Shown here: positions 62,829-63,408 of the stretch, piece by piece
Layout: every line of letters begins with the position of its first letter
Numbering within the stretch: position 1 is the first letter of the stretch
NCBI GenBank assembly: GCA_964516605.1
Contig: CAZFAA010000001.1
Span: 1-63,408 of the forward strand
DNA length: 63,408 nucleotides
From: GCA-2732805 sp964516605
Lineage (GTDB): Bacteria > Pseudomonadota > Gammaproteobacteria > Coxiellales > Coxiellaceae
Direction: 5' to 3'
Notes under the pieces: model-generated
Databases searched by the model: none
Told to the model about the DNA's origin: nothing
What the model saw: only the letters and a program-made list of their open reading frames with translations
Program-made: the position numbers and the translations under genes

Positions 62829-63408
62829 TTAGATTGAATACACTCTTGTAAAATCAATTCCACATCACGTTGCACCTGCTCAATCGGTTGATCTGAATTG
62901 ACGATGCGATAACGCTGTGGATGTTCGTGTGCTAACTGCACATAACGCTGACGCACGCGTTTGAAAAATTCAATCGACTCACGCTCAATACGGTCTTTAT
63001 GCCGTGCTTGAATACGCGCCAAACCGACCTCGATCGGTGCATCCAATAAAATCGTTCTATCGGGGACGCAATCAGCCTGCACCCAATCGACCAACGCATT
63101 GAGTTGCGCATCAGAGACACCGCGCCCTCCACCTTGATACGCCACACTCGAATCGGTAAAACGATCACACAAAACCCATTTTTGAGCCGCTAACGCGGGT
63201 TTAATCAACTGATGAATGTGTTGCTCACGCGCTGCAAAAAAAAGTAATGCTTCCGTTAAAGGGCGCAGTGTTTCATCGTATTCTGCTAATAAAATACTAC
63301 GAATCGCCTCACCTATTTGGGTGCCACCCGGTTCGCGCGTCACCACATAATCAATTGAAGCGTGTTGTAAGGTCGCGCACAATGTTGCCATCACACTGCT
63401 GTTACCAA
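62825..63408 (-). CDS. tmk: Thymidylate kinase (5' end beyond the window)
   Basis: 194 codons of a usual about 205-210 are present. It converts dTMP to dTDP. The DRF motif lies in VLCDRFTDSSVAYQGGGR, and TREPGGTQIGE is the early signature. The N-terminal phosphate loop is cut by the window edge; the visible part reads GNSS where GKS/T is expected, so the Walker lysine appears as Asn (codon AAC at 63401-63403). This needs a check at the edge. First gene of tmk-holB-tatD-thiD. Confidence 0.88.
   Translation of the reverse strand, partial: GNSSVMATLCATLQHASIDYVVTREPGGTQIGEAIRSILLAEYDETLRPLTEALLFFAAREQHIHQLIKPALAAQKWVLCDRFTDSSVAYQGGGRGVSDAQLNALVDWVQADCVPDRTILLDAPIEVGLARIQARHKDRIERESIEFFKRVRQRYVQLAHEHPQRYRIVNSDQPIEQVQRDVELILQECIQSK

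Overview
The window comes from a gammaproteobacterial chromosome, most likely a member of the Legionellales (Legionella/Coxiella/Diplorickettsia-like). I infer this from the moderately AT-rich DNA, gammaproteobacterial gene orders (gyrA-serC-aroA, smc-zipA-ligA, minCDE, tmk-holB-tatD, rpsF-rpsR-membrane protein-rplI-dnaB-alr), a GyrA with Thr at position 83, an EnhA-like L,D-transpeptidase, and several large solitary proteins that resemble effectors. There is no rRNA here, so the placement is an inference. Most of the window is conserved housekeeping sequence with short intergenic gaps.

Layout. 1-19.5 kb: aroA (partial), serC and gyrA on the minus strand, then a small secreted protein, a DedA protein, a GlpG rhomboid, mtaD, mvaB, typA, birA with a DUF3301 gene, a second DedA, an L,D-transpeptidase, uvrB, a CPA1 antiporter and aspC. 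19.5-27.5 kb: a tRNA-Asn(GTT) gene carries an integrated element bounded by an exact 47-bp direct repeat. The element encodes a tyrosine recombinase, an unknown 232-aa protein, an AlpA-like regulator, a second small HTH protein, a TOPRIM-primase/helicase, a DUF5681 protein, a DUF4238 protein and two tandem paralogous secreted six-cysteine proteins. The int-alpA-primase core without structural genes resembles a phage satellite or small integrative element. Two inverted triplets of a 9-bp repeat at the primase 3' end are a candidate origin. 27.6-33.7 kb: accessory DNA with a 694-aa alpha-helical, ankyrin-like protein, a secreted Cys-rich protein, a GT9 glycosyltransferase and a 734-aa membrane/coiled-coil protein.

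33.9-49.6 kb: minCDE is followed directly by a secreted protein that combines a cyanovirin-N-like half and an MVL-type mannan-binding half, which is the most striking single gene product. Then come a SnoaL-like protein, ligA-zipA-smc, dinG, a flavoprotein, a Sel1/SPOR lipoprotein, an unlisted 49-aa membrane protein with its own terminator, and rseP. 49.7-63.4 kb: rlmD and relA on the plus strand, a short gene remnant, degS, sdhE, then the alr-dnaB-rplI-rpsR-rpsF block and the PQ-loop-thiD-tatD-holB-tmk block on the minus strand. A 10-N assembly gap lies inside rplI.

How the parts work together: the housekeeping genes cover cell division (MinCDE, ZipA), chromosome handling (SMC, GyrA, LigA, DnaB, HolB, UvrB, DinG), translation (S6, S18, L9, RlmD, TypA), envelope stress (DegS, RseP) and the stringent response (RelA). 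The accessory genes are mainly secreted or membrane proteins likely to act outside the cell or on a host, plus the replication and integration machinery of the mobile element.
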